Below, one piece after another: positions 1-8,994 of a stretch of 64,000 bases of DNA. The number at the start of each line of letters is the position of its first letter. Within the stretch, counting starts at the first letter, position 1. This DNA is from Candidatus Hebobacterum abditum. GTDB taxonomy: Bacteria; Armatimonadota; Hebobacteria; Hebobacterales; Hebobacteraceae. The notes below the pieces were generated by a model. That model worked only from the letters and a program-made list of their open reading frames with translations, searched no databases and was not told where the DNA came from. The position numbers and the translations under genes are program-made. The stretch is taken from NCBI GenBank assembly GCA_029821875.1, contig JALGXW010000001.1:225987-289986 (forward strand), written 5' to 3'.

Positions 1-1
1 C

Positions 2-964
2 CTCCCCCCGACGCAGGTTCGGGACGAGCCCGCGTCGCCCCTGGACAGGTGGCTCTCGGCTCGCCTGGCCGCCGGCGTCGAGGAGGTGAACCGAGCGCTG
101 ACGTCGGTTGACTCGGCTCGCGCGACCAAAGAAGGCCTCTCGCTACTGGACGATGTGTCGAACTGGTGGGTCCGGCGAAGTCGGCGGCGATTCTGGAAGA
201 GCGGCGACGGCACGGACAAACAGGCCGCCTACGCGGCCCTTTGGGCGGCCCTTCACTGCGTGAGTCGACTGCTGGCCCCCTTTGTACCTTTCACGGCCGA
301 GGCTCTCCACCGGAAGCTGGCCGCGCCCTTCGCCGGAAAGCTGCCGGAGAGCGTGCACCTATGTGACTTCCCTCGCGCCGATGAGTTCACGGAGGATCAG
401 GCTCTGCTGGACGAATGTGCTCGCGCTCGCGACGTTGTCCGCCTCGGCCGCGCCGCGAGGGCGCAGGCCGGCATCCGAGTGCGACAGCCACTCGCGGCCG
501 CCTTCGTCCTGACGTCTGTGTATGATCGTGAGCGGCCGCTGCCGCACTTCGAGCAAGACGTGATGGACGAGCTCAATGTCAGGCGAATCGAATTCGTCTC
601 CGATCACGCCGGTCTTGGCGATGCGGCCGTCCAGGACGCCGGCCTGGCCGTAGGTATTGACACACGAATCGAGCGAGATCTCCGACTTGAGGGCATCGCG
701 CGCGATCTCGTGCGACATGTTCAGAACCTGCGCAAGCGCTCCGGGCTGCATGTGGAGGAGCGTATCTACCTGTGGATCGAGCCTGACGGGACCGGCGAGG
801 TGGGGTGCGCTGTGGCCCAGCATGCGGCCTACCTCCGCGCGGAGACGCTTGCCGACAGTCTGGCCGCCGCGGAGGTCCCGAAGGAAGCTCAGTCAGCAGA
901 ATGTCGGGTCGCAGGCGCTCGGGTCAGGATCAGCCTGATGCGCGCTGGAGTTGCCTCGCAGTAG
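2..964 (+). CDS. ileS: Isoleucyl-tRNA synthetase, C-terminal part (5' end outside window)
   Basis: The reading frame is open from the window edge and gives the last 320 residues of a class I aminoacyl-tRNA synthetase that charges tRNA-Ile. The visible part is the anticodon-binding helical domain: 'PLDRWLSARL' near the edge, then the conserved 'DDVSNWWVRRSRRRFW' block and 'APFVPFTAEALH'. The C-terminal segment 'ARDLVRHVQNLRKRSGLHVEERI' type region, with no zinc-finger cysteines at the end, fits the eukaryote-like (type 2) IleRS better than the E. coli type. The catalytic domain lies upstream, outside the window. The assignment rests on the anticodon-binding motif order. Confidence 0.93.
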   Translation, partial: LPPTQVRDEPASPLDRWLSARLAAGVEEVNRALTSVDSARATKEGLSLLDDVSNWWVRRSRRRFWKSGDGTDKQAAYAALWAALHCVSRLLAPFVPFTAEALHRKLAAPFAGKLPESVHLCDFPRADEFTEDQALLDECARARDVVRLGRAARAQAGIRVRQPLAAAFVLTSVYDRERPLPHFEQDVMDELNVRRIEFVSDHAGLGDAAVQDAGLAVGIDTRIERDLRLEGIARDLVRHVQNLRKRSGLHVEERIYLWIEPDGTGEVGCAVAQHAAYLRAETLADSLAAAEVPKEAQSAECRVAGARVRISLMRAGVASQ

Positions 965-1085
965 GCACCACGGAGCAGCGGGCGCTCCGGGATTCCGCCC
1001 ATTAATCGCTGGGCCGCGAAGGATTTCGCACGCCAGATGGCAACCTCTCTGTGGCAGGGCGCAGCAACTCTGGGGAAGAGGACGC

Positions 1086-1712
1086 ATGGACTCGACCGCG
1101 GAGGCGATCGGCGCAGCGAAGAGGGCCCCGTCGGGCGCGGGTGACGACACAGCCGTCGCGCGCCGCATCGCAGGGGGAGATGTCGCGGCCTGGGGAGCGT
1201 TCTTTGACCGCTGCGCCCCCTGGGCCTACCGCTTTGCTTACCATCATCTGGCCGGGAACCATGCCGACGCAGAGGACCTCTGCTCAGACATCATGATGGC
1301 CGCCGCGCGCTCGATTGGCCGGTATGACGGCAAGCGCGGCACGCTGGATGTCTGGCTTCTCGGGCTTGCCAGGCACAGGCTGGCGCGGTTCTGCCGACGG
1401 CGCCGGGTTGAGATGCCGCTGGTTCCCGATGTGGCGAAGGCCGGGGTCCAAGCCGCGAATCCAGTGCCCGACCATGCCGCAGATGCGACCTTACACCGTG
1501 CGGTTGTGAACCGCGCACTCGCTTCGCTCCCCCAACGACAGGCCGCGGTCCTCATAGGCAAGTATGTCACCGGCCACACGGTCGAGGAGCTGGCCGCCCA
1601 AATGGGATCGACGCCGAAGGCCATCGAATCGCTGCTCTCGCGGGCCCGCGCGGCCTTCCGGTGTGCCTTCAGCGCCTTGCTCAAGGACGGTTCAGGAGGT
1701 GGAGAGCCGTGA
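1086..1712 (+). CDS. ECF-type RNA polymerase sigma factor
   Basis: A 208-residue sigma-70 family protein that would redirect RNA polymerase to an alternative promoter class. Region 2 is visible around residues 40-100 ('AEDLCSDIMMAAARSIGRYD', then 'LDVWLLGLARHRLARFCRRRR'). Region 4 lies near residues 140-195 ('ALASLPQRQAAVLIGKYV' and the helix-turn-helix 'TVEELAAQMGSTPKAIESLL'). The start is the ATG preceded by GGGGAAGAGG; the open frame extends upstream but without a comparable ribosome site. The stop overlaps the next gene's GTG by four bases, so the two are translationally coupled. That neighbour carries a FecR domain and is probably its anti-sigma/regulatory partner. Confidence 0.9.
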   Translation: MDSTAEAIGAAKRAPSGAGDDTAVARRIAGGDVAAWGAFFDRCAPWAYRFAYHHLAGNHADAEDLCSDIMMAAARSIGRYDGKRGTLDVWLLGLARHRLARFCRRRRVEMPLVPDVAKAGVQAANPVPDHAADATLHRAVVNRALASLPQRQAAVLIGKYVTGHTVEELAAQMGSTPKAIESLLSRARAAFRCAFSALLKDGSGGGEP

Positions 1713-4132
1713 GTGAATCGGACAATCACGAAGCCAATATCGCCCGCCTGCTCGCGGGCGGCTATCAGGAGGTTGCAGCGCCGGCCGTCTTCCGTGATGT
1801 CCTGCTGTCGCGGACGACACCCCTTGTGGCGCGTCGTGCCCGCCGAGCTGTGCGCTGGTGGCTGCCGAAACTTGCCGTCGGAGTCGCGCTCCTCGGGGTC
1901 GCCCTGGGTGCCTGGCATCTCCTCGGGGATCGCAGCGCGCCGGTCCGATGCGGGGCCCCGCTCGTGGCCGTCATCGCGGCCCGCGGCTCCGTTGTGGACG
2001 CGCAGGGCGAGCCCCTCGCCGTGGGCGACAAGCTTCCCGTCGGGGCCACCGTCCGGACCGGACAGGAGGCGCGCGCTACCCTGATCACTCGCCGCGGGAC
2101 GGAGTTCACTCTGGGGAGCGAGAGCGCTCTTGTGCTGGAGGGAGCACACGTCGCGGCGCTCACAGCCGGTCGCCTATACTGCCGCAGCCGCGCCGGAGAG
2201 GTCTCCCGGATAGACACCGATGCCGGGCGCATCCACCTGCTTGGAACCACCCTCGACGCCCACGTCCAGAACGAGAGCAGTGTCGCCGTCACTGTCCTCG
2301 AAGGCAAGGTGCGCCTCGCCAACAGGCACGGCGAGGCCGAGGTCACGTCAGGCCGCCGCGCTCTCCTCGTCGCCGCTCTGCCGCCGGGGGAGGGCGAGGT
2401 TGTCAATCGCGCGTCCGCCGCGGAGTGGTACTACGGGCGCACCGACATCGAATCCGACTTCGGCGACATCGCCTACATCGTGAGCAGAAAGGCGGCCCAG
2501 GCCCTGGCCACTGAGGTCTGGGCTATGGACGCAGACGGCTCCAATAAGCGCCGCCTCAAGACGTACCTCGGGTGGGGGTTCGCTCCCGGCCCCTGGCTCC
2601 CTGGCCAGCGGTGGCTCGTCTACAGCGCCCATAGCGTCATCTGGACGCAGCCCGATTTCGAGAACCGCCGCGCCCACAGCGCGGCCGGGCACCCAATCGT
2701 CGAGGACCAGGCGTGGCTTCTCAACGCCGCCGCCGGCCAGGACGTCGCCTTCGATCTCCCGCCGGGCGCCGACCCTCTCTACACCGACCTCTCGCCCGAT
2801 GGCACCCGATTGGCCTTCAACGGCCGCTACCAGCCCGATCCCGATGATCGCGAGACGCGCGAGGGGGGCCTCTGGGTCTTCGACAGGAGCACTGGTGAGA
2901 TGACGAAGCTCCTCGACGGCTGGATGAAGACTCCCATGTCCTGGGCGCCTGACAACCGCCGCATCGTCGCCGACACCGGGGAAGGCTACGTGGTCCACCA
3001 CCCACTTATCGTGGTCGATGCCGACACAGGCGAGGTTCGTGATCTCGGCGTCAACGGATCCGGCGGCACCTTCTCACCTGATGGCACGAAGGTGGCCTAC
3101 TGCGGCGAGTTCCAGAGCGGGGGGAGTTGGTTCGCCGGCGTGCCTACAAGTGGCCGCATCCTTGTCCACCACCTCCGCACCGACGAATCTGTGCCCATCT
3201 CGCCCTCCGGCGAGGGAGCTCTCGAGCCCCGCTGGTCGCCCGACGGCCGGCGCGTCGCGTACCGTTTCAGCGTCCACGGCGAAGACGATCCTGAGAGTGG
3301 CTGGCCCGAGAGCACTACCTCGATCTGCGTCGCCGCCGCCGATGGCTCGGGCTCGGCGCCCGTATTCGAAACCCAGGCCGAAGTAAGCGGCTTCGCGTGG
3401 ATGCCGTCCGGGGATGCTCTCTATCTTGCAACGGAGCAGGGAGTCCAGATCATCGCCGCCGACGGCTCCGGCCCTCTTGCCGACCTCGGCGGGAGCGCCG
3501 AGGACAGCCTGCTGGCTCCGCGCCAGGAGGAGCACACCGTGGGCGCTCTCGACGCCATCCGGGAAGCGGTCTACCAGTACGCCCTCGGCAACATCGGCCG
3601 CTTCGAGGGCAAGCCCCGCGAGGCCCGGGCTGCCTTCCAGGCCGCCGCCGACATCTTCGGCGGCCTCGCCTGGGAGTACCCGCTCGCCAACCTCAGCCCA
3701 GGACAGCTCCTGCTCTACGCCGACAAGTGCGCTCAGCTCACCGCGACCTCTTCTAGAGAGCTCCTCGCCGAGAGCTGCCAGGAGCGCGTGAACTACCTGG
3801 GATATCGCCTGGTCTCCTACGTCGCAGACGCGGGCGAGTTCCCAGACGACCTTGCTGCTGTCGAGCAGCACTCGCTCCAATCAAGTTGGGGTATGGACTG
3901 GTTCTCCAACCAAGATACCGAGTGGCTCAAGATGCTCTTCCGGTGTCCCGTCGCCGGACCATTCAGCTACCATCCACCGTCAGGCGATCCGGCGATCGGC
4001 GACGTGCTGGTCACGTGCTCCTCCCACCCCGACCATAGGCTCGTTTGGACTGCACGACTCGCCGAGGACCTCGCCTGGCACGAGCAAGTCGCCGCCAGCC
4101 GCGCCGAGCGGGAAAGCGAGAAGCCCCAATAG
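1709..4132 (+). CDS. Membrane-anchored FecR domain / TolB-like beta-propeller protein
   Basis: An 807-residue protein. A short cytoplasmic N-terminus (about 50 residues) is followed by one transmembrane helix (about 52-73, 'LAVGVALLGVALGAWHLL'). A FecR-like domain follows (about 78-230, with 'LPVGATVRTGQEARATL' and 'TVLEGKVRL'). Next is a series of PD40/TolB propeller blades (about 265-590), seen as repeated 'SPDGTRLAF', 'SPDGTKVAY', 'SPDGRRVAY' motifs. A C-terminal region resembles the globular part of prepilin-type proteins. The GTG start has CAGGAGGTGGAG upstream and overlaps the sigma gene stop. By analogy to FecI/FecR it probably senses an extracytoplasmic signal and controls the upstream sigma factor; the propeller fusion is unusual. 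Confidence 0.8.
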   Translation: MSESDNHEANIARLLAGGYQEVAAPAVFRDVLLSRTTPLVARRARRAVRWWLPKLAVGVALLGVALGAWHLLGDRSAPVRCGAPLVAVIAARGSVVDAQGEPLAVGDKLPVGATVRTGQEARATLITRRGTEFTLGSESALVLEGAHVAALTAGRLYCRSRAGEVSRIDTDAGRIHLLGTTLDAHVQNESSVAVTVLEGKVRLANRHGEAEVTSGRRALLVAALPPGEGEVVNRASAAEWYYGRTDIESDFGDIAYIVSRKAAQALATEVWAMDADGSNKRRLKTYLGWGFAPGPWLPGQRWLVYSAHSVIWTQPDFENRRAHSAAGHPIVEDQAWLLNAAAGQDVAFDLPPGADPLYTDLSPDGTRLAFNGRYQPDPDDRETREGGLWVFDRSTGEMTKLLDGWMKTPMSWAPDNRRIVADTGEGYVVHHPLIVVDADTGEVRDLGVNGSGGTFSPDGTKVAYCGEFQSGGSWFAGVPTSGRILVHHLRTDESVPISPSGEGALEPRWSPDGRRVAYRFSVHGEDDPESGWPESTTSICVAAADGSGSAPVFETQAEVSGFAWMPSGDALYLATEQGVQIIAADGSGPLADLGGSAEDSLLAPRQEEHTVGALDAIREAVYQYALGNIGRFEGKPREARAAFQAAADIFGGLAWEYPLANLSPGQLLLYADKCAQLTATSSRELLAESCQERVNYLGYRLVSYVADAGEFPDDLAAVEQHSLQSSWGMDWFSNQDTEWLKMLFRCPVAGPFSYHPPSGDPAIGDVLVTCSSHPDHRLVWTARLAEDLAWHEQVAASRAERESEKPQ

Positions 4133-4244
4133 CCCGTGAGAAAGCCAGAGGCTGCCGGCCAAGCCCTCGCCCGCGAATTCTGACCTATGGTCAGCAACTC
4201 AGTCAACGTGGCGACCCTCGCGGACGCCACGGGATTGAGAGAAA

Positions 4245-4268
4245 GGGGACGCCCTTCGGGGCGTCCCC
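4245..4268. terminator. Bidirectional stem-loop terminator with UUCG-type loop
   Basis: A perfect 10-bp stem, GGGGACGCCC / GGGCGTCCCC, encloses a TTCG tetraloop. It lies between two convergent genes (ending at 4132 on + and 4299 on -). On the minus strand the stem is followed by TTTCTCTC, and on the plus strand by only TT, so termination should be stronger for the minus-strand gene. Confidence 0.8.
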
Positions 4269-4298
4269 TTCAGCATTCGGTCAGACTCGGCTGGTTCG

Positions 4299-5393
4299 CT
4301 ACTTCTTCTTGCCCTTGCCTTTGTTGTTCTGGTTGTTCTGCTTGTGCTCTTTGCCCTTGCCCTTGTCGTCGTCCTCCACGACCACGACTACAGGGGGGCC
4401 CTGCTTCTTGCTGAGTCCTGGCGGATGGTAGGGATCGCCGTGCTTCGCCCAGCCGGTCTTGCGGCCGCGATCCCATCCCGGCGGCCTATAGCGAGGATCC
4501 TCGCCCGGCCCCACGAAGAGAGCGACCCGATCGAAGTAGCGGTACTGGTCTGGATGCTGCTCGTATTCCTTCGCCCGCAGCAGCATGGCGTCGATGATCG
4601 CGGTGCAGCCGACGCCTTTGACGCGCTGCGTCTTGAGCGGATTCAGCGAGTCACTGGGCACGAGTGCGCGCAGCCGCACGCGGCCGCTGTCGAAGAGGTC
4701 CTCGTACTGCCAGACTGCCTGCACACGGTCGACCAGCTCCTTCGGCCCGGCGACCTGCATCATGCCGATGTAGGCCTTCTCGCCGAAGGTGAGGTAAGGC
4801 ACGACCTTCGTTGCCCCCGCCGGGGTGCCGCCTTCGGCCTTGTAGACCGAGTTGATGAAGGAGTTGATCTGCGGGCCGTACGTGCGCACAGCATAGCCAA
4901 TCGCCGCGCCCTTGAGCACATCGCCCGCGTTCCAACCGCGCGAGGCCGGCACCAGATAGGCGTTGCTGCTGAGTGCAACGTCGAGCAACCCGGTGATGCC
5001 GAGGCCTTGCACGCGGCTGACACCGATCGGGTTGACCGAGTCCAGCGGCATGAGCAGCTTGATCCGGTATTGCTTGTTGCTCCACGAGGTCTCGAGCTGC
5101 CCCACCGCCTTCGTCCGGCTCACCAGCCCCTGCGACCCGGCCACCTGCGCGGCGCCGACATATCCCTTTTCACCGAGAGTGAGGATCGGCACGACCTTCG
5201 TCGAGGTGCCGGCCGGCAGGCTGCGGTTGCCGGTGAGGGTGTTGATCGCGTCATCGGCCGGATCGGCGATGGCGGTGACGACCGCGCCGACTGCGACCGT
5301 CTTAACAATGGCCTCGCCGAGGTCGACGGCGAGCGCCGTGCCGCCAGCCAGGCAGAGAGCTAGCCCCAGCAGAACTGCAGATTTCCAGGTCAT
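4299..5393 (-). CDS. Secreted protein of unknown function with two tandem ~117-residue repeats and a basic tail
   Basis: A 364-residue protein starting with a clear signal peptide (M-T-W-K then 'LLGLALCLAGGTALA'). I do not recognise a family. Residues about 25-142 and about 156-272 are two copies of one unit. Landmarks repeat in order: 'PAGTSTKVVPILTLGEKGY' versus 'PAGATKVVPYLTFGEKAY', 'AAQVAGSQGLVSR' versus 'MMQVAGPKELVDR', and 'PLDSVNPIGVSRVQG' versus 'PSDSLNPLKTQRVKG'. The C-terminus turns Gly/Pro/Arg-rich, then V-rich, and ends in a Lys/Gly/Asn/Gln low-complexity tail. The start ATG follows GGGGGACAAGG. It is probably exported; a surface or nucleic-acid/polyanion-binding role for the tail is only a guess. 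Confidence 0.75.
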   Translation of the reverse strand: MTWKSAVLLGLALCLAGGTALAVDLGEAIVKTVAVGAVVTAIADPADDAINTLTGNRSLPAGTSTKVVPILTLGEKGYVGAAQVAGSQGLVSRTKAVGQLETSWSNKQYRIKLLMPLDSVNPIGVSRVQGLGITGLLDVALSSNAYLVPASRGWNAGDVLKGAAIGYAVRTYGPQINSFINSVYKAEGGTPAGATKVVPYLTFGEKAYIGMMQVAGPKELVDRVQAVWQYEDLFDSGRVRLRALVPSDSLNPLKTQRVKGVGCTAIIDAMLLRAKEYEQHPDQYRYFDRVALFVGPGEDPRYRPPGWDRGRKTGWAKHGDPYHPPGLSKKQGPPVVVVVEDDDKGKGKEHKQNNQNNKGKGKKK

Positions 5394-5440
5394 CCTTGTC
5401 CCCCTGTCTGTTGTGTCCTGTCTCGCCGCCTTTTGCTCAA

Positions 5441-5454
5441 GTGGAGTATTCCAC
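5441..5454. promoter_or_regulatory. Small palindrome upstream of the duplicated-repeat secreted protein
   Basis: GTGGA-GTAT-TCCAC is a perfect 5-bp inverted repeat about 50 bp upstream of the minus-strand gene start. It could be an operator or part of the promoter. A palindrome this short can occur by chance. Confidence 0.25.
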
Positions 5455-5537
5455 ACGCGGGCACGCGTCTATGCCTGACGCTCGGCTTACGGGGAGCGAG
5501 AGACGCTCGGGCGTCGTCTGGGGGTCGGGTGCGCAGG

Positions 5538-5566
5538 GTGACAAATCCTGGCATCTGTACTATCAT
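5538..5566 (+). promoter_or_regulatory. Putative sigma-70 promoter of the GspE/PilB gene
   Basis: GTGACA (5538-5543) and TATCAT (5561-5566) are separated by 17 bp, about 50 bp upstream of the start codon. The elements are partial matches to consensus. Confidence 0.4.
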
Positions 5567-5616
5567 AGCCGCGGACGAGCGACGGTTGCCGAAACAGGAA
5601 GTTCGGGGGAATAGAA

Positions 5617-7137
5617 ATGCGCAGCGACCCAGTACCGACCATCACCGAGTTGAACCTGTACGTCGACGACGCGGCCCTCGAGCTTATCCCGAGGCGGGAG
5701 GCGATGCGCCTGCAGATCCTCCCAATGCAGCTCCAGGGCGGGTGTCTGATATGTGCGATGGTCGACCCGAATGACATCCTCAAGATCGACGAGCTGCGGC
5801 GTCTGACCGGAAAGGACGTAAAGCCAGCGCGTGCCGATCTCCGCGTGATCGATCGCGGCATTCAACGGTTCTACGGTGAGCGCGAGGAGCTCGAGACCGG
5901 TCCGGCCCTCATGGAGCCCGGACTGGTTGTCGAGGCGGACGCGCGGATGGGCCCAATGCGTGGGCGAGGGGAGGACGCGCCGGCCGTCGCGTTGGTCAAC
6001 GAGCTCCTCGAAACTGCCATCATGTCGCGGGCGAGCGACATACACTTCGAGTCCGGGGCCACCAAGCTTCAGGTCCGGCTGCGCGTCGACGGTGTTCTCT
6101 TCGACCACCAGAGCTATCCGATGGATCTCCACGCCTCCGTTCTATCCCGCCTGAAGATCATGGCCGGCATGGACATCGGCGACCACCGCCTCCCTCAGGA
6201 CGGCCGCTTCGACGCACGGCTGCGAGGAAAGGTCTTCGATATCCGGGCCTCGGTGGTCCCGGCGACCTTTGGCGAAACGGCCGTGCTCCGCCTGCTGCCG
6301 AAGACGGCGACCGGCCTGCGTCTGAGCGAACTCGGTTTCTCGCCTGAACACGAGCGGGAAATGGATGAGCACATAGTCAACCGGCCACACGGGATGATCT
6401 TCGCCACCGGCCCGACGGGCTCGGGGAAGACGACGACGCTCTACGCGATACTGAGCTCCCTGGACCGGGTCGGCCGCAATGTCGTCACCATCGAGGACCC
6501 GGTGGAGTACCAGCTGACGCGGGCCACTCAGATCCAGGTCCACGAGAAGATCGGCCTCGACTTCGCCGTCGGCCTCCGGCACATACTGCGACAGGACCCC
6601 GACATCCTGATGGTCGGGGAGATCCGTGACCTCGAGAGCCTCCGCATGGCCATCCAGTCGGCCCTGACCGGGCACCTGGTTCTCACCACGGTGCACTGCA
6701 ATGACGCGGCCAGCGGCGCGGCCCGGCTCGTGGACATGGGGGCCGAGCCCTTCCTCGTTGCTTCCGCGGCCACAGCTTTCATCTCTCAGCGCCTCGTGCG
6801 AAGGGTCTGCACCGATTGCAGGACAGAGGACAAGCCGAAGCCCGGGGTGCTGGAGACGCTCGGCATCTCGGACGATGGCGCCACCTACTACCGAGGCCGC
6901 GGCTGCGACCAGTGCCGCGGCACGGGTTATTTCGGCCGCACGGCTGTGTTCGAGATCATGATGGTCAACGACATCATCTCGTCTGCCATCGTGCGAAAGG
7001 AATCCTCCGGCGAGATCCGCCGCCTTGCCCGCAGCATCGGCTTCGACGGTCTGCGCGAGGACGCCCTCAAGAAGGCTCGCGAGGGCCAGACCACACTCGA
7101 GGAGATCGTCCGCGGCGTCTGGGTCGAGGAGGACTGA
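5617..7137 (+). CDS. GspE/PilB/VirB11-family secretion or pilus-assembly ATPase
   Basis: A 506-residue cytoplasmic ATPase that powers type IV pilus extension or type II secretion. An N-terminal GspE-N/MshEN-like domain (about 1-95) is followed by the N2 domain with 'SRASDIHFES'. The motor domain has a Walker A 'GPTGSGKTTTL' at about 266-276, an Asp box ('TIEDPVEYQL'), a Walker B 'DILMVGEIRD' and a His box ('GHLVLTTVHCNDAA'). A C-terminal tetracysteine zinc element ('CTDC' and 'CDQCRGTGYFGR') is typical of extension ATPases rather than PilT. No other pilus or secretion gene is adjacent, so the pathway cannot be decided here. RBS GGGGGAATAG precedes the ATG. Confidence 0.93.
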   Translation: MRSDPVPTITELNLYVDDAALELIPRREAMRLQILPMQLQGGCLICAMVDPNDILKIDELRRLTGKDVKPARADLRVIDRGIQRFYGEREELETGPALMEPGLVVEADARMGPMRGRGEDAPAVALVNELLETAIMSRASDIHFESGATKLQVRLRVDGVLFDHQSYPMDLHASVLSRLKIMAGMDIGDHRLPQDGRFDARLRGKVFDIRASVVPATFGETAVLRLLPKTATGLRLSELGFSPEHEREMDEHIVNRPHGMIFATGPTGSGKTTTLYAILSSLDRVGRNVVTIEDPVEYQLTRATQIQVHEKIGLDFAVGLRHILRQDPDILMVGEIRDLESLRMAIQSALTGHLVLTTVHCNDAASGAARLVDMGAEPFLVASAATAFISQRLVRRVCTDCRTEDKPKPGVLETLGISDDGATYYRGRGCDQCRGTGYFGRTAVFEIMMVNDIISSAIVRKESSGEIRRLARSIGFDGLREDALKKAREGQTTLEEIVRGVWVEED

Positions 7138-7274
7138 AGGCCGTCTGCCGACGCGTCCGCGCGGGCCTCGTCGGACCGTAGGCGTTCCGCAAGTAGGATG
7201 TGATCCATGCCGGTCGGCTTCGGCTCGCCGGGAGCTGGCAGGCAGCAGACGGGCCCGTCTCGAAGCCGTTCCGT

Positions 7275-7892
7275 ATGCCTGGCGATCACTACTTCAGCGA
7301 GAAGCCGGCCGCGAGAGGCGGTCGGCGGCTTATGGCGGTCGGGCTTCGCGGATTTGCACTGCGGCTCCTGACTGAGGCCGGGGTCTTCTCCCGGGAGCGA
7401 ATCGACCGCGGCACCCGTCTGCTGATCGACCACTTCGAGGTGTGTGCAACTGACCGTGTCCTCGACCTCGGCTGCGGCTATGGCGTGGTCGGCATCGTCG
7501 CCGCCCTCCTTGCGCCTGAGGGCAGCGCCACCCTTGTAGACATCAACCGCCGGGCTGTCGAACTCGCCCGGCAGAACGTCGCCCTGAACAACATCTCGAA
7601 CGCGGAGGTATTGTGCGGGGACGGCTTCGCGCCTGTGCGTGACCGCACCTTCGACCTCATCGCGCTGAACCCGCCAATCCGGGCCGGCCTCGCCGTTGTC
7701 CATCGACTCATAGCGGAATCCAGGGATCACCTCGCTCAGGCCGGTCGGTTCTATCTCGTCGGCCGAACCAAACAAGGAGTGGTTAGGCTGTCGCAGAAGA
7801 TGTCCGCAACATTTGGCGACGTATGCGAGGTCGCGAAGGGGGGCGGCTTCCGTCTTTACCGCGCCGAGAAGACGAACTCGGACTCGTGCTAG
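7275..7892 (+). CDS. SAM-dependent methyltransferase, RsmC/YbxB-like (MTS domain)
   Basis: A 205-residue class I methyltransferase. The N-terminus 'PGDHYFSEKP' and 'AGVFSRERIDRGTRLLI' match the small RsmC-like/YbxB proteins that methylate guanine in 16S rRNA. The SAM motif 'VLDLGCGYGVVGI' (about residues 70-82) and the catalytic 'NPPIR' motif, typical of exocyclic amino (N-) methylation, are both visible. The ATG at 7275 was chosen because family members start with a similar sequence. A GTG at 7200 in the same frame would add 25 residues, and neither start has a strong ribosome site. The rRNA target is inference from the family. Confidence 0.8.
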   Translation: MPGDHYFSEKPAARGGRRLMAVGLRGFALRLLTEAGVFSRERIDRGTRLLIDHFEVCATDRVLDLGCGYGVVGIVAALLAPEGSATLVDINRRAVELARQNVALNNISNAEVLCGDGFAPVRDRTFDLIALNPPIRAGLAVVHRLIAESRDHLAQAGRFYLVGRTKQGVVRLSQKMSATFGDVCEVAKGGGFRLYRAEKTNSDSC

Positions 7893-7903
7893 AAAGGACT
7901 CTG

Positions 7904-8965
7904 ATGCGGAGAGAATCCCTTGTCTTCCTCGAGGAACTCGTCAACGCACCGAGCCCCTCCGGCTTCGAACAGCCGGCCCAATCGGTGGTCCGGCAGTACG
8001 CCGAGCGGTTCGCGGACGAGGTGGTGACCGATGTCATGGGAAACGTCATTGCCGGCGTGAACCCTGGCGGCAAGCCGCGTGTGATGCTGGCCGGGCACTG
8101 CGACGAGATCGGCTTCATGGTCCGATACATCACAGACCAGGGCTTCCTCCACTTCTCGCCGATTGGCGGGGTTGACGCGCATCTCGTGCCAGGTCAGAAA
8201 GTACATGTTCACGGCGCCAAGGGGCATGTACTGGGCGTAGTGGGGAAGAAGGCCATCCACCTCATGCGGGCCGAGGAGCGAAGGAAGGTCCTGGACTTCC
8301 ACCAGCAGTGGGTCGACATCGGTGCCGTCGATCGGAAGGGCGCGGAGAAGCGGGTGAGTGTAGGCGACGCGATCACGTTCGCGACGGTCTTCGAGCGGCT
8401 GACCACCAACATCGCTGTGGCCCGCGGCTTCGACGACAAGATGGGCAGCTTCGTTGTGATGGAGGCGCTGCGCCTGATCCCGCGATCCAAGCTGAAGGCA
8501 GCCGTCTTCGCCGTTTCGACGGTGCAGGAGGAAGTCGGCCTTCGCGGCGCCACGACGAGCGCCTTCTCCGTCGATCCTCAGGTCGCTATCGCGGTCGACG
8601 TCACCCATGCGACAGACTACCCCGATGCCGACAAGACGCAGTTCGGAGAGACCAAGCTCGGCGGCGGACCCGTTCTTCACCGGGGGGCCAACATGAATCC
8701 GGTCGTCACAGCGCATCTGCTCGCCGCCTCGACGAAGGCCCGCCTCAAGCATCAGATGATCGGGGTCCCCGGCCGGTCTGGGACGGACGCGTGGGCCATG
8801 CAGCTTGTCAGAGGCGGGCTCGCCAGCTCCGTTGTGAGCGTGCCGCTGCGGTACATGCACACCCCCATCGAGGTGCTCGACATCCGCGACCTGCAGGCCG
8901 CGGCGAAGCTGCTTGCGACTTTCTGTGTCGATCTGAAGCCCGGGACCGACTTCGTCCCTAAGTGA
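7904..8965 (+). CDS. M42 family aminopeptidase (FrvX/glutamyl aminopeptidase-like)
   Basis: A 353-residue di-metal peptidase that trims N-terminal residues from peptides, normally as a large cytoplasmic tetrahedral oligomer. Metal ligands and catalytic residues of the family are visible: 'AGHCDEIGFM' (His), 'FDDKMGSF' (Asp), 'STVQEEVGLRGA' (Glu pair), 'AVDVTHATD' (Asp) and C-terminal 'MHTPIEVL' (His). The length is normal for M42. The start ATG has AGAAAGGA upstream. It lies 11 bp after the methyltransferase and 29 bp before tldD, so a peptide-turnover group is likely. Confidence 0.93.
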   Translation: MRRESLVFLEELVNAPSPSGFEQPAQSVVRQYAERFADEVVTDVMGNVIAGVNPGGKPRVMLAGHCDEIGFMVRYITDQGFLHFSPIGGVDAHLVPGQKVHVHGAKGHVLGVVGKKAIHLMRAEERRKVLDFHQQWVDIGAVDRKGAEKRVSVGDAITFATVFERLTTNIAVARGFDDKMGSFVVMEALRLIPRSKLKAAVFAVSTVQEEVGLRGATTSAFSVDPQVAIAVDVTHATDYPDADKTQFGETKLGGGPVLHRGANMNPVVTAHLLAASTKARLKHQMIGVPGRSGTDAWAMQLVRGGLASSVVSVPLRYMHTPIEVLDIRDLQAAAKLLATFCVDLKPGTDFVPK

Positions 8966-8994
8966 GCTTCAGCTAAAGGAAGGGAGGACCGCAC

